64,000 nt of DNA from Dastarcus helophoroides (GCA_028583605.1 CM053335.1:12166553-12230552), one strand, 5' to 3'; positions 33,201 to 46,340 are shown, numbered from the stretch's first letter. Made by a program: numbers and translations. Notes: generated by a model from the sequence alone, not told the origin.

Positions 33201-36065
33201 GCTATCATAATGCCTATATAACCTAAGATTTTTGACAAGGTCTCTTCGATTTGGTCCCTGTAATCAAGTCTCTATAACTGGATATTTATGAGCATGTTTC
33301 TGAAACCAAGTTTCTAAGACAAAGTCTTTAAGACTAAGTCTTTAAGACTAAGTTTCTAAGACCAAGTTTCTAAGAACAAGTTTCTATGACAAGATTTTTA
33401 GGAAAAAGTCTTTCAAATGAGGTATCTCTTTATAATCAGGTTCTTAGAATAAGATCTCTAGAAGCTGATTTCTTAGACAAAGATTCTACCATCAGATCTC
33501 TAACATAAAGTCGCTACGATAATGCCTATAAGACCTGAGATCTTTGACAACGTCTCCCTGATCTGGTTTCTGTAATCAAGTCTCTTTGACTAGATCTTTA
33601 TGAGCAAGTCCCCAAAACCAAGTCCCTAAGACTAAGTCTGTAAGACCAAGTCTCTATAACCAAGTTTCTAAGACAAAGTCTCTATAACCAAGTTTCTATG
33701 ACCAAATCTCCACGAAAATGTCTTTCAAATGAGTTCTCCCTTTATAATCAGGTTTATATAACAAGATTTATAGAAGCTGATTTCTTAGACAAAGATTCTA
33801 TGGCCAGACCTCTAACATAAAGTCGCTATGATAATGCCTATATTACCTGAGATCTTTGACCAGGTCTCTCCAATCAGGTCTTTGTAATCAAGTCTCTTTA
33901 ACTAGGTTTTTATGAACCAGGTTTTAAAACCAAATCTCTAAGACTAAGTCTCCAAGTTTAAGTCTCTAAAACCAAGTTTCTATGACTAGATCTCTACGAA
34001 ATAGTGTTTCAAATGAGGTCTCAATATTCAGGTAACTAGAACAAAATCTCTGGAAGATAATTTCTTAGACAAAGATTCTACAACCAGATCTCTAACATAA
34101 AGTCGCTATGATAATGCCTATATGTCTTAAAATCTTTGACCAGGTCTCTCCGATCTGGTCTCTGTAATTGAGTCTCCTTGACTAGGTCTTCATGAGCAAG
34201 TCTATAAAACCAAATCTCCCAGATTAAGTCTCTAAGACCAAGTCTCTAAGACCAAGTCTCTAAGACCAAGTCTCTAACACCAAGTCTCTAAGACCAAGTT
34301 TCTAAGACCAAGTATCTAAGACTTAGTTTCTAAGCCAAGTCTCCAAGACCAAGTTTCTATGAACCATTTTTAAGAAAAAGTCTTTCTTTCAAATGAGGTC
34401 TCTTTATAATCAAATTCCTATAACAAGATCTCTAGAAGCTAATTTTTTGAACAAAGATTCTTTCGCCAGACCTCTAACATAAAGTCGCTATGATATGCCT
34501 ATATAACTTGAGATCTTTGACCAGGTTTCTTCAATCTGGCCCCTTTAATTAAGTCTCTTTAACTAGGTCCTTATAAACAAGTTTCTAAAACCAAATCTCT
34601 CAGACTAAGTCTCCAAGATCAAGTCTCCAAAACCAATTTTCTATGACCAGATTCCTACGAAACAGTCTTTCAAATGAGGTCTCAATATTCAGGTTCCTAA
34701 AACAAGATCTCTAGAATCTGATTTCTTAGACAAAGATTCTACAACAAGATCTCTAACATAAAGTCGCTAGATAATGCCTATTAGTTCTGAAATCTTTGAT
34801 CAGGTCTCTCCGATCTGGTCTCTGTAATTTAGTCTCTTTGACTAGGTCTTTATGAGCAAGTCTCTAAAACCAAGTCTCTCAGACTAAGTCTCTAAGACCA
34901 AGTCTCTAAGACCAAGTATCTAAGACTAAGTCTCTAAGCCAAGTCTCAGAGACCAAGTTTCTATGACCGGTATTTAAAAAAAGTCTTTCAAATGAGGTTA
35001 CTCTTCATAATCAGGTTCCTAGAACAAGATCTCTACAAGCTGATTTCTTAGACAAAGATTCTACCGCTGGACCACTAACATAAAGTTGCTATGACAATGC
35101 CTATATGACCTGAGATCTTTGACCAGGTTTCTCCGATCAGGTCTCTGTCTTTATGAGCAAGTATGAGCAAATTTCTAAGGCTAAGTCTCTAAGACCAAGT
35201 CTCTAAGACTAAGTCTCTAAGACTAAGTCTCTAAAACTAAGTCTCTAAGACTAAGTCTCTAAGACTAAGTCTCTAAGACTAAGTCTCTAAAACTGAGCCT
35301 CTAAGACTAAGTCTCTAAGACTAAATTTCTAAGACTAAGTCTTTAAGACCAAGTCTCTAAGACCAAGTCTCTAAAACCAAATATTTAAGACTAAGTCTCT
35401 AAGCCAAGTCTCTAAGATTAAGTGTCTAAGACAAAGTCTCTAAAACTGAGCCTCTAAGACTAAGTCTCTAAGTTAAGTCTCTAAGACCAAGTTTTTATGA
35501 GCAAGTATGAGCAAATTTCTAAGACTAAGTCTCTAAGATTAAGTCTCTAAGACCAAGTCTCTAAAACCAAGTATTTAAGACTAAGTCTCTAAGCCAAGTC
35601 TCTAAGACTAAGTATCTAAAACTGAGCCTCTAAGACTAAGTCTCTAAGACTAAGTCTCTAAAACTGAGCCTCTAAGACTAAGTCTCTAAGACTAAATCTC
35701 TAAGACCAAGTCTCTAAAACCAAGTATTTAAGACTAAGTTTCTAAGCCAAGTCTCTAAGACTAAGTCTCTAAGACTAAGTCTCTAAAACTGAGCCTCTAA
35801 GACTGAGCCTCTAAGACTAAGTCTCTAAGACTAAGTTTCTAAGACTAAGTCTCTAAGACTAAGTCTCTAAGACTAAGTCTCTAAGTTAAGTCTCTAAGAC
35901 CAAGTTTTTATGACTAAATCTCTGAGAACAAGTCTTTAAAATGAGGTATTTCTTTATAATCAGGTCTCTACGACAAGATCTCTACAAGTTGATTTCTTAG
36001 ACAAAAAATCTACGACCAGACCTCTAACATAAGATCGGTATGATAAGGTTTGTATGACCTGAGCT
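30265..36065. repeat. satellite C: 14-bp word in 250-375-bp composite units
   Basis: 5.8 kb dominated by AAGTCTCTAAGACT (14 bp) and variants (AAGACC, AAAACC). Larger composite units are marked by GTCGCTATGATAATGCCTAT at about 30860 (variant), 31213, 31505, 31852, 32151, 32402, 32654, 32907, 33198, 33503, 33825, 34100, 34475, 34762, 35083 and 36023. Unit length varies (251 to 375 bp, then ~940) because the number of 14-mers between constant parts varies. Each 14-mer holds a dyad, AGTCT-CTA-AGACT. There are no meaningful ORFs. Confidence 0.97.
35165..35915. repeat. expanded 14-mer run within satellite C
   Basis: About 50 near-consecutive copies of the 14-bp word with very few other bases, compared with 4-10 in the other composite units. 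Internal duplications are visible: AAAACTGAGCCTCTAAGACT recurs several times, and TTTATGAGCAAGTATGAGC occurs twice. Confidence 0.95.
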
Positions 36066-36879
36066 GAGATTAGATCTTGATGGGCAATCTTTTTTCTTGA
36101 GGTTCAAAGCTCATCCTTCGATTTTGCTAAACTCATCTCAACTCCACTGACCTGATTTCTACTCACTGGTGTTGCTAGCAGCAAAAGTGGTAAATGCCAA
36201 AGTAATGCTCTTTAAGTTGGGGCGCCACTCATGGCGTTTCCAAATGTCCCTCGTATAAAACATTCATGAGATTATTTGGGCAAATGGTGCGCCAAAGATA
36301 ACTAATAATTCATTTAAAATTATTCATAATTCCACTGGACGGTGTATTTATGAGGGAAAACAATGGCATTCACATATGTTGAGCTGATAAAGAACGGGGT
36401 TACAGCCAGGCACAATAACCACAATGGCGCAAACACGTTTTACCATCACAATGACCAGATTTAATTTAATCTCACTAACAAAAAGCGACCCGACTAAAAA
36501 CTAAGTATAAGGGCTCACGCTTTCCATTACAAACAACTCAAATAATTTCGCTACAATAATCGCCACCGAACCTCCCCTATAATTCCGCCTAGTAAAGGGT
36601 TTGACCGCTTGATACACTCGATTTGTTACCACCGTGACAATGCATAAAAACTAGAAGTGGAATAGTGCATTATCGAAAAAAAACTTGATCAATTTTTCAA
36701 CTCTCCTAGTTTAATAATTCATCCTACAGCAATCTATTGCTTTGTAAGGAAGCGTCCACATATATTTAGTATTCCAGTTTCAAAAAATCTATACACATCC
36801 AAAATTATATTGTTTGGCAGATCAAGAAACAACCCCCTCGATTTGGCAGCCACTTTAAAAAGAAGCAAACAAGTATTTC
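36066..36879. other. unique island, candidate conserved non-coding DNA
   Basis: Non-repetitive with mixed composition: GTTGGGGCGCCACTCATGGC, then a dense cluster of ATTA/TAAT words at about 36300-36340 (TAATAATTCATTTAAAATTA), then GTATTTATGAGGG. Homeodomain-type ATTA cores and a TTTATGA word fit a regulatory element, but AT-rich DNA yields such words by chance. No ORF or RNA gene is recognised. The 79-codon minus ORF at 36734-36973 runs into repeat D and is probably spurious. Confidence 0.3.
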
Positions 36880-38560
36880 TGTTAACTTTAGCCAAGTAGA
36901 TTTCACCTTGTACTGAACAAAATAGATGCTTATATAAAAAGATTTTTTTCTGGGAAAGTTGGGTTAGCCCCATGCCCTCAGAAACCTAATGTTCCAAACA
37001 ACCAAACCTTATGCAAACGACAAAGTTGCTTGGTGCTTCTACTTAGAATGTTTTATTTTGCAGCTTCATTTATCCGTATTTGCTGAAACTGTTTATTATT
37101 TTCTGAGAAAATTTATTATTCTACCACGCCTTATTTATCACTCAAACCACAAAGTTTAATCTTGTTACTGAAACATCAATTTTTTTGTAGAAACTTTTGA
37201 CTGAGAATGTCTAATTATTTACACTCTTTGCCTTCTCAGTAAAAATATTAAACTTTCTCAGTAAAAAAATTCTAAACACATTCCTAAAATTAAATTACTT
37301 TGGCCAAATATCAAGTTGTTTGGTACTTCTACTAAAAAACTTTACTTTTGAAAAACATTAATACTTTTTACTGAGCAAATTTAGAATGTTTACTGAGAAT
37401 ATTTATATATTAAAAGTATTTATATTTTATCCATGTTTAATGCACAGCTTGAGTCAAGTAAATTTGACCTTCAACTTAAAAAAAAATAAAAAGCCAATTC
37501 TTTTTCTGAGAAAGTTAGTTTAGCCCTACTCCCTCAGAAGCCAGTAATGTAGGAAACCATAACCAAACATTTTTCAAACGACAAGCTGCTTGTTGCTTCT
37601 ACTTGAAATTTTTTTTTGCAGATGCTTCTTCAGTTCTTATTTATTGAGACTGTTTTTCTGAGAAAGTGTACTACCACGTCTTATTCATAACACAAAATAT
37701 GAAGTTTATTTCTTATCCTAAAAAGCTAATTTACTTGCAGAAAAATTCTACTGTGCGAGCTTCAATTTTTACCACTCGTTATCTCTCTCCTCAGTAAAAA
37801 TATCAAACGTTACCAATAAAAGTTCTTAATACTTTTTTAAAAATTAATGTACTTTAGGTAAAGCTTCAATTTTTTTGATGTTTCTACTAGAAAAGTGTAT
37901 TTCTGAAAAGGTGACTACCGTTTTCTGAGGCAGTGTAGGTTCCGTATTTACTGAGATTTTTTATTTATTATTTTTTTTGAGAAAAGTGATCGTTTACTGA
38001 AAAAATTGATTGTTTTCTGAGAAAATTGATTGTTTTCTGAGAAAATTGATCGATTTCTGGGAAAATTGATGATTTTTCTAAGAAAATTAATTCTTTTTCT
38101 GAAAAAATTGATCGCTTTTTTGAGAAAATTGATCGATTTCTGGGAAAATTGATGATTTTTCTAAGAAAATTAATTCTTTTTCTGAAAAAATTGATCGCTT
38201 TTTTGAGAAAATTGATTGCTTTTCTAAGAAAAGTGATTGTTTTTCTGAAAAAATTGTTTTACCACACTTTATTTATAAATCAAATTCTGAGGTGTAGTTT
38301 TCACCCTGAAAAGTTAATTTTGGCGTGGAAGGTTTTTACTGAGAAAGCCTAATTTTTTAGCACTTGTTTGCTCTTCTGTAATGATATTAAACGTGACCAG
38401 TAAAGAGCTCTAAACTTGCCCTAAAATTAATTTACTTTAGCCGAAGTCTCCAGTGTCTTAGTGCTTCTGCTAAAAAAGGTTTCTTTGGGAAAAAATACTA
38501 CTTTTTACTGAGTAGTTTTAGGTATTTTACCAAACGCATTTCCCAAAATTAAACTACTTT
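36880..38560. repeat. repeat D: ~555-bp tandem unit, about 3 diverged copies
   Basis: Phrases around TTAGCCC…CCCTCAGAA (36965 and 37521), ACGACAA…TTGCTTCTACTT, TACCAC(G)…TTATT and CTTTAGG/CTTTGGCC recur in the same order with a ~555-bp period. The third copy (from about 38255) is partial. The array is diverged and AT-rich, with recurring TTTTCTGAGAAA hairpins. Confidence 0.75.
37970..38260. repeat. ~21-bp minisatellite within repeat D
   Basis: About 13 copies of a word like TTTTCTGAGAAAATTGATTG. An ~85-bp block beginning GAAAATTGATCGATTTCTGG occurs twice (near 38041 and 38126), showing a recent larger duplication. The ORF at 38149-38352 is a translation of this repeat (FLRKLIAFLRKLIAFLRK). 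Confidence 0.92.
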
Positions 38561-39239
38561 AGCTGAAGAAGCATCAACTTGGTGTGAGTCTCATTTATCA
38601 TACTTAAACATGACATTTTCTATTTTCCAATTTGACAAATTTATCTCTTTTACAGAGACATTTTAACTTAATTGCAGGAGATGCTTTCGCAGTTTTTGTT
38701 AAAGTACTATTTCCCTAATGAAAATAAAATGAAGAACTACTTTACTATTTGCCTTTCAAGCGTACTAATTCTAGACCTTTCGCACAATTCAATCCAGCTA
38801 TAAGTTAAGTAGCCATAAAAATGTAGAGACACTAAAAATCCCTCATAATAAAGTTGTAGCGTATAAATAAATTTGGTAACAATGGCATACCCAAAGCAAG
38901 ACCAATCCGAGAAACAGTAAAATCTTTTCAACGTAAATTTAAAGTCAGCTACGGTTGTAAAATGGACAACAGTTTGTTACCTCATTGTTGGCAAAGAGAA
39001 AGTTGTAAGAATCGTAATAAGCTTTTGTTGACGAACGGACCGAAACTGAGCGCCCATTTTTCCATCAAAGCGTTCGCCATTAGACACGGAATTTCGCTGA
39101 AAAAGCCACAACATTGCGACTGTCCCAACACATTTCTTAAACCAGCGAATTCAAGTCAAAATATTTCCTAGTCTCTGGTAAATCTATATGAAAAACTTTG
39201 GTAAACTTTGGTAACTTTGATAAACTTCTCTCTGGTAAA
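38561..39239. other. unique island with one 69-codon ORF
   Basis: The tract 38945-39175 is less AT-rich (TCAAAGCGTTCGCCATTAGA) and contains a plus ORF (38962-39171) with no recognised domain. It may be non-coding conserved DNA or an unannotated exon. 39180-39240 is a small degenerate repeat of TGGTAAACT. Confidence 0.3.
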
Positions 39240-39335
39240 CTCTGGTAAATAAGACGTCACGGGTTCGATTCTCATGTCAAGATGGAAACCTGAATTAATT
39301 GTACGAGTGATGGTATGTTTAAGAAGATATTACTT
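39240..39335 (+). mobile_element. dispersed SINE-like repeat, copy 1 (fragment)
   Basis: Contains CACGGGTTCGATTCTC (39258-39273), which resembles a tRNA B box, followed by AATTGTACGAGTGATGG and GGTATGTTTAAGAAGATATT. The last two phrases recur at 46346-46361 and 46550-46570. This is a repeat shared by both sites; a tRNA-derived SINE head is possible, but no convincing A box lies upstream. Confidence 0.4.
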
Positions 39336-40076
39336 TTTGTTTATGTCAAGAAGGGCACAGAAACTCGATGGTCGATATATCTGACAAATAGGTCCAGAAA
39401 TAAAAAAGTTTGGTCAATTTTGGATTGTCTTACATTTGACATATCTGCAGACCAAATTGAAGATCCACTGAATCCAGAATTTTTCGGTTCAACACTCTTT
39501 AGAAATTGTGTCCTTCAAAATTTCAGGATTCACTTCAGGGGATTTGATGAGGAATCCACTAAAACCAGAATTTTCCATCTCTTGCTTCTGCCTTTAAAAG
39601 TGTGGATATTTTCATTTACTTCTTGAAGTCCGATGAGGAATCCGATGAATCAAGCATTTTTCACCTCTCGTTCGGTTCCTTTGAAGCCTCAAGATGTTTG
39701 GAGTCAAGAACAGATCCCCAGAAGCTGTGTTTTTCAAGATTTCTAAGTCTTTTACTTTTCGAAGTTTGATAATAAATCCACTGGATCAAGGACTTTTCGT
39801 CTTACGTTTACTGTATGTGAAACTTTTTTCTTGGAATCCGTACATCACTTCTTATCGTTTATTTGTCCGGCCACCTAATGAAACATCCACTGAATCCAGA
39901 ATCTTTCAGTTCATCACTTCTTTGGAAGTTGTGTTCTTCAAAATTTCTGGGTTCTGAATATTTGATAAAGAATTGACTGATTCCAGAATTTTCCATCTCC
40001 TGCTTCTGTCTTTGAGGCAGTAGATATTTTAATGTAATTCTTGAGGTCTGATGAGGAATCCAATGAATCAATCATT

Positions 40077-43000
40077 TATCTCCCCTTGTTTAGTTTATTT
40101 AGAGCTTTAAGATGTTTGGGGTCAATTAATTCATGATCACTTCTCCAGAAGTTGTATCCTTTAAGATTTCTGAGTCTTTAACTTACTAAAGATTAATGAT
40201 AAACCTACTAAATCGGGGATTTTAAGTCTTGTGTTTACTTCCTTTCCCTTTAAAACTTTTTTCTTGGGTTCAGAGCATCACTTCTTCCAAAGTTCTACTT
40301 TCAAGATTCTGGAGTCATTTCTGGTGATTTGATAAAGAATCCACTAAATCCAGAATTGTGTATCTTCTGCTTCTGTCTTCGAAAGTAAAGATCTTTTCAT
40401 TGACTTCTGGAGATCGATGATGAATTCAATGAATCAAGCATTTATCTCCCCTTGTTAAGTTCATTTAGAGCTTTAAGATGCTTGGGGTCAATTAATTCAT
40501 GATCACTTCTCCAGAAGTTGTATTCTTTAAGATTTCTGAGTCTTTAACTTACTAAAGATTAATGATAAACCTACTGAATCGGGGATTTTAAGTCTTGTGT
40601 TTACTTCCTTTCCCTTTAAAACTTTTTTCTTGGGTTTAGAGCATCACTTCTTCCAAAGTTGTACTTTCAAGATTCTGGAGTCATTTCTGGTGATTTGATA
40701 AAGAATCCACTAAATCCAGAATTGTGTATCTTCTGCTTCTGTCTTCGAAAGTAAAGATCTTTTCATTGACTTCCGGAGATCGATAATGAATTCAATGAAT
40801 CAAGCATTTATCACCCCTTGTTTAGTTCATTTAGAGCTTTTAGATGTTTGGTGTCAATTAATTCATGATCACTTCTCCAGAAGTTGTATTCTTTAAGATT
40901 TCTGAGTCTTTAACTTACTAAAGATTAATGATAAACCTACTAAATCGGGCATTTTAAGTCTTGTGTTTATTTCCTTTCCCTTTAAAACTTTTTTCTTGGG
41001 TTCAGAGCATCACTTCTTCCAAAGTTGTTCTTTCAAGATTCTGAAGTCATTTCTGGTGATTTGATAAAGAATCCACTAAATCCAGAATTGTGTATCTTCT
41101 GCTTCTGTCTTCGAAAGTAAAGATCTTTTCATTGACTTCTGGAGATCGATGATGAATTCAATGAATCAAGCATTTATCTCCCCTTGTTAAGTTCATTTAG
41201 AGCTTTAAGATGTTTGGGGTCAATTAATTCATGATCACTTCTCCAGAAGTTGTATTTTTTAAGATTTCTGAGTCTTTAACTTACTAAAGATTAATGATAA
41301 ACCTACTAAATCGGGCATTTTAAGTCTTGTGTTTATTTCCTTTCCCTTTAAAACTTTTTTCTTGGGTTCAGAGCATCACTTCTTCCAAAGTTGTTCTTTC
41401 AAGATTCTGAAGTCATTTCTGGTGATTTGATAAAGAATCCACTAAATCCAGAATTGTGTATCTTCTGCTTCTGTCTTCGAAAGTAAAGATCTTTTCATTG
41501 ACTTCTGGAGATCGATGATGAATTCAATGAATCAAGCATTTATCTCCCCTTGTTTATTTCATTTAGAGCTTTAAGATGTTTGGGGTCAATTAATTCATGA
41601 TCACTTCTCCAGAAGTTGTATTCTTTAAGATTTCTGAGTCTTTAACTTACTAAAGATTAATGATGAAACTACTGAATCGGGGATTTTAAGTCTTGTGTTT
41701 ACTTCCTTTCCCTTTAAAACTTTTTTCTTGGGTTCAGAGCATCACTTCTTCCAAAGTTGTACTTTCAAGATTCTGGAGTCATTTCTGGTGATTTGATAAA
41801 GAATCCACTAAATCCAGAATTGTGTATCTTCTGCTTCTGTCTTCGAAAGTAAAGATCTTTTCATTGTCTTCTGGAGATCGATGATGAATTTAATGAATCA
41901 AGCATTTATCTCCCCTTGTTTAGTTCATTTAGAGCTTTAAGATGTTTGGGGTCAATTAATTCATGATCACTTCTCCAGAAGTTGTATTCTTTAAGGTTTC
42001 TGAGTCTTTAACTTACTAAAGATTAATGATAAACCTACTGAATCGGGGATTTTAGGTCTTGTGTTTACTTCCCTTCCCTTTAAAACTTTTTTCTTGGGTT
42101 CAGAGCATCACTTCTTCCAAAGTTGTTCTTTCAAGATTCTGGAGTCATTTCTGGTGATTTGATAAAGAATCCGCTAAATCCAGAATTGTGTATCTTTTGC
42201 TTCTGTCTTCGAAAGTGAAGATCTTTTTATTGACTTCTGGAGATCGATGATGAATTCAATGAATCAAGCATTTATCTCCCCTTGTTTAGTTCATTTAGAG
42301 CTTCAAGATGTTTGGGGTCAATTAATTCATGATCACTTCTCCAGAAGTTGTATTCTTTAAGATTTATGAGTTTTTAACTCACTAAAGATTAATGATAAAC
42401 CTACTGAATCGGGGATTTTAAGTCTTGTGTTTACTTCCTTTCCCCTTAAAACTTTTTTCCTAGGTTCAGAGCATCACTTCTTCCAAAGTTGTTCTTTCAA
42501 GATTCTGGAGTCATTTCTGGTGATTTGATGAAGAATCCACTAAATCCGGAATTGTGTATCTTCTGCTTCTGTCTTCGAAACTGAAGATCTTTTCATTGAC
42601 TTCTGGAGATCGATGATGAATGAATTCAATGAATCAATCATTTATCTCCCCTTGTTTAGTTTATTTAGAGCTTTAAGATGTTTGGGGTCAATTAATTCAT
42701 GATCACTTCTCCAGAAGTTGTATCCTTTAAGATTTCTGAGTCTTTAACTTACTAAAGATTAATGATAAACCTACTGAATCGGCGATTTTGAGTCTTGTGT
42801 TTACTTCCTTTCCCTTTAAAACTTTTTTCTTGGGTTCAGAGCATCACTTCTTCCAAAGTTCTACTTTCAAGATTCTGGAGTCATTTCTGGTGATTTGATA
42901 AAGAATCCACTAAATCCAGAATTGTGTATCTTCTGCTTCTGTCTTCGAAAATGAAGATCTTTTCATTGACTTCTGAAGATCGATGATGAATTCAATGAAT

Positions 43001-43390
43001 CAAGCATTTACTTCCCATTGTTTACTTCAATTAGAGCTTTGAGATGTTTGGGGTCAATTAATTCATGATCACTTCTCCAGAAGTTGTATTCTTTAAGATT
43101 TATGAGTTTTTAACTCACTAAAGATTAATGATAAACCTACTGAATCGGGGATTTTAAGTCTTGTGTTTACTTCCTTTCCCCTTAAAACTTTTTTCCTAGG
43201 TTCAGAGCATCACTTCTTCCAAAGTTGTTCTTTCAAGATTCTGGAGTCATTTCTGGTGATTTGATGAAGAATCCACTAAATCCGGAATTGTGTATCTTCT
43301 GCTTCTGTCTTCGAAACTGAAGATCTTTTCATTGACTTCTGGAGATCGATGATGAATGAATTCAATGAATCAAGCATTTTTCATCTCTTC
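40077..43390 (+). repeat. satellite E, 366-bp higher-order repeat, 9 copies
   Basis: GTCAATTAATTCATGATCAC recurs at 40121, 40487, 40853, 41219, 41585, 41951, 42317, 42687 and 43053: spacing exactly 366 except one step of 370 caused by a 4-bp ATGA insertion. 366 equals three ~122-bp monomers. Copies are almost identical, the most homogeneous part of the window. Variants shared by non-neighbouring copies (copies 1 and 8; copies 7 and 9) record exchanges. Confidence 0.97.
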
Positions 43391-46300
43391 TTTGCCCCTT
43401 TTGACGCTTCAATATATTTGGGGTCAGTGGATTTACTATCATTTATTCATCCAGAAGTTGTGTTCTTTAAGATTTCTGTGTCTTTTATTTTCTACAGATT
43501 GATTATCCACTAAATCAATGATGTCTTACCTTTTGTTTATTACCTTTGAAGCTTTAGGATTTATGTGTTCAGTTCATCAGTTCTCAAGAAATTAAGATTT
43601 TTGATTTACTTCTAGAGATTTAATAAAGAATCTACCAAAACCAGAATGTTTTACCTCTTGCTTCCACTTTCTAAACAGTAATTCTGGAAATCTGATGATG
43701 AATCCATTAAATTGAGGATTTTCCATCCTTTGTTTACTCTCCTTAGAATATTAGGAATTTTGGGTTCATCAGTTCTCCAGAGGTTGTGCCTTTCACTATT
43801 TTTTAGTTCACTTCTGGAGCTTTGTCAAGCAATGCACTAAATCCAAAATTTTGCATTAACTGCTTATTCGACTCTGCAGATCTTTTAATTTACTACTGAA
43901 GATCTGGTAAAGAATCCATTGAAACTGGGACTTTTTTATCACTTCTTCCCTTTAAAGTTTTAAGATTTTGGAATCATTGAATTCATCATCACTTCTCCAG
44001 AAGTTGTGTTCTTTAAGATTTGTGAAGTCGCTTTTGGAGATTTGATAAACAATCCATCAAATCCAAAATTGTGCATTTACTGATTCTACTTTAGAAACTG
44101 AAAATCTTTTCATTGACTTCCGGACAATGATGATGAATTTAATGAATCAAACATATTTTAGCTCTTCTTTGCTCCTTTTGAAACTTCAGTATATTTAGGG
44201 TCAGTGGATTCACTATCATTTATCCATCCAGAAGTTGTGTTCTTTAAGATTTCTGTCTTTTATTTTCTTCAGACTGATTATCCACTAAATCAATGATTTC
44301 TTACCTTTTGTTTACTACCTTTGCAGCTTTAGGATTTATGAGTTCAGTTCATCACTTCTCCAGAAATTTAAGATTTTTGGTTTACTTCTGGAGATTTGAT
44401 ACAGAATCTACCAAAACCAGAATGTTTCATCTCTTGCTTCCACTTTCTAACTGTTTTAATAATTCTATAAATCTGATGATGAATCCATTAAATTGAGGGT
44501 TTTCCATTTTTTGTTTACGCTCCATAGAATATTAAGAATTTTGGGTTCATCGGTTCTCCAGAGGTTGTGCCTTTCAATATTTTTGAGTACACTTCTGGAG
44601 CTTTGTCAAGCAATGCACGAAATCCAAAATTTTGCATTAACTGCTTATTCGACTCTGCAGATCTTTTAACTTACTACTGAAGATCTGGTAAAGAATCCAT
44701 TGAAACTGGGGCTTTTTTATCACTTCTTCCCTTTGAAGTTCTAAGATTTTGGGGTCATTGAATTCATCATCACTTCTCCAGAAGTTGTGTTCTTTAAGAT
44801 TTGTGAAGTCGCTTTTGGAGATTTGATGAACAATCCATCAAATCCAGAATTGTGCATTTGCTGCTTCTACTTTCGAAAGTGAAAATCTTTTCATTGACTT
44901 CCGGACAATGATGATGAATTTAATGAATCAAACATATTTTAGCTCTTCTTTGCTCCTTTTGAAGCTTCAGTATATTTAGGGTCAGTGGATTCACTATCAT
45001 TTATCCATCCAGAAGTTGTGTTCTTTAAGATTTCTGTCTTTTATTTTCTACAGACTGATTATCCACTAAATCAATGATTTCTTAACTTTTGTTTACTACC
45101 TTTGCAGCTTTAGAATTTATGAGTTCAATTCATCACTTCTCCAGAAATTTAAAATTTTTGGTTTACTTCTGGAGATTTGATACAGAATCTACCAAAACCA
45201 GAATGTTTTATCTCTTGCTTCCACTTTCTAAACAGTAACTGTTTTAAGTAGTTCTGGAAATCTGATGATGAATCCATTAAATTGAGGATTTTCCATCTTT
45301 TGTTTACTCTCCTTAGAATATTAAGAATTTTGGGATCATCGGTTATATAGAGGTTGTGCCTTTCAATATTTTTGAGTTCACCTCTGGAGTTTTGTCAAGC
45401 AATGCACTAAATCCAAAATTTCGTATCAACTGCTTCTTTGACTCTGTAGATCTTTTTACTTACTACTAAAGATCTGGTAAAGAATTCATTGAAACTGGAG
45501 CTTTTTTACCACATTTTCCCTTTGGAGTTTTGAGTATTTGGGGTCATTAAATTCATCATCACTTCTCCAGAATTTGTGTTTTTTAAGACTTCTGGAGTCG
45601 CTTTTAAAGATTTGATAAATAATTTACCAAATCCAGGATTGTGCATCTGCTGCTTCTACTTTCGAAGCCGAAAATCTTTTCATTGACTTCTGGACATCGA
45701 TGATGAATTTAATGAATCAAACATTTTTTAGCTCTTCTTTGCTGCCTTTGAAGCTTCAGTATATTTAAGGTCAGTGGATTTACCATCATTTATACATCCA
45801 GAAGTTGTGTTTTTTGAGATTCTGTGTCTTTTTCTTTCTGGAGGTTGATAATCCATTGAATCGACCATTTCCTACCTTTTGTTTACTACCTTTGAAGCTT
45901 TAGGATTTTTGAGTTCAGTTCAGCACTTCTCCAGAAATTTAAGATATTTGGTTAACTTCTGAAGGTTTGATTAGGAATCTACTAAAACTAAAATGTTTTA
46001 TCTCTTACTTCCACTTTCGAAACCGTAAATCTTTTAATTACTTCTGGAGATCTGATGATGAATCTATTAAATGGAAGACTTTTCATCTTTTGTTTACTCT
46101 TCTTCTGGAGATTGATAATCCATCAAATCTCTTGCAGCTGCCTTCAAAAATGAAGATCTTTTAATTTACTGCTGGAGAGCCGATGATGAATCCAATAAAT
46201 CAAGCATTTTTTATCTCTTATTTGCTCCCTTTCAAACTTCAAGATATTTAAGGTCAGTGGATTCACCATCATTTATCCATCCAGAAGTTGTGTTCTTTAG
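43391..46300 (+). repeat. satellite E, ~780-bp higher-order repeat, 3.6 copies
   Basis: GGTCAGTGGATT recurs at about 43424, 44199, 44980, 45770 and 46251 (spacing 775, 781, 790, then a shortened unit). Each unit holds about six monomers in constant order, including TACTACTGAAGATCTGGTAA and CAAGCAATGCACTAAATCC. Confidence 0.9.
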
Positions 46301-46340
46301 TATTTCTATGTCTTTTATCTTCTGGAGATTGATGATGAAT

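Larger units (their letters stand above)
39336..46340 (+). repeat. satellite E, first array (plus orientation)
   Basis: About 7 kb built from a ~122-bp monomer. Its plus strand reads like ACTTCTGGAGATTTGATGAT, GAATCCACTAAATC, then TTTGAAGCTTTAAGATTTTT and CACTTCTCCAGAAGTTGTG. It has two homogeneous higher-order sections (366 bp and ~780 bp) flanked by more diverged monomers (39336-40075). Short ORFs with KNPPNPE or MMNPLN-like strings recur on the plus strand as repeat products; stop codons interrupt them at once. Confidence 0.95.

Noticed and set aside
30265..36065. CRISPR-like array because of short repeats
   Set aside because: Repeats are contiguous 14-mers without unique spacers, in an animal genome, with no cas genes; this is satellite DNA.
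39258..39273. tRNA gene suggested by GGGTTCGATTCTC
   Set aside because: Only the B-box-like part is present. No acceptor stem, anticodon arm or A box can be laid out around it; at most it is a SINE-like remnant.
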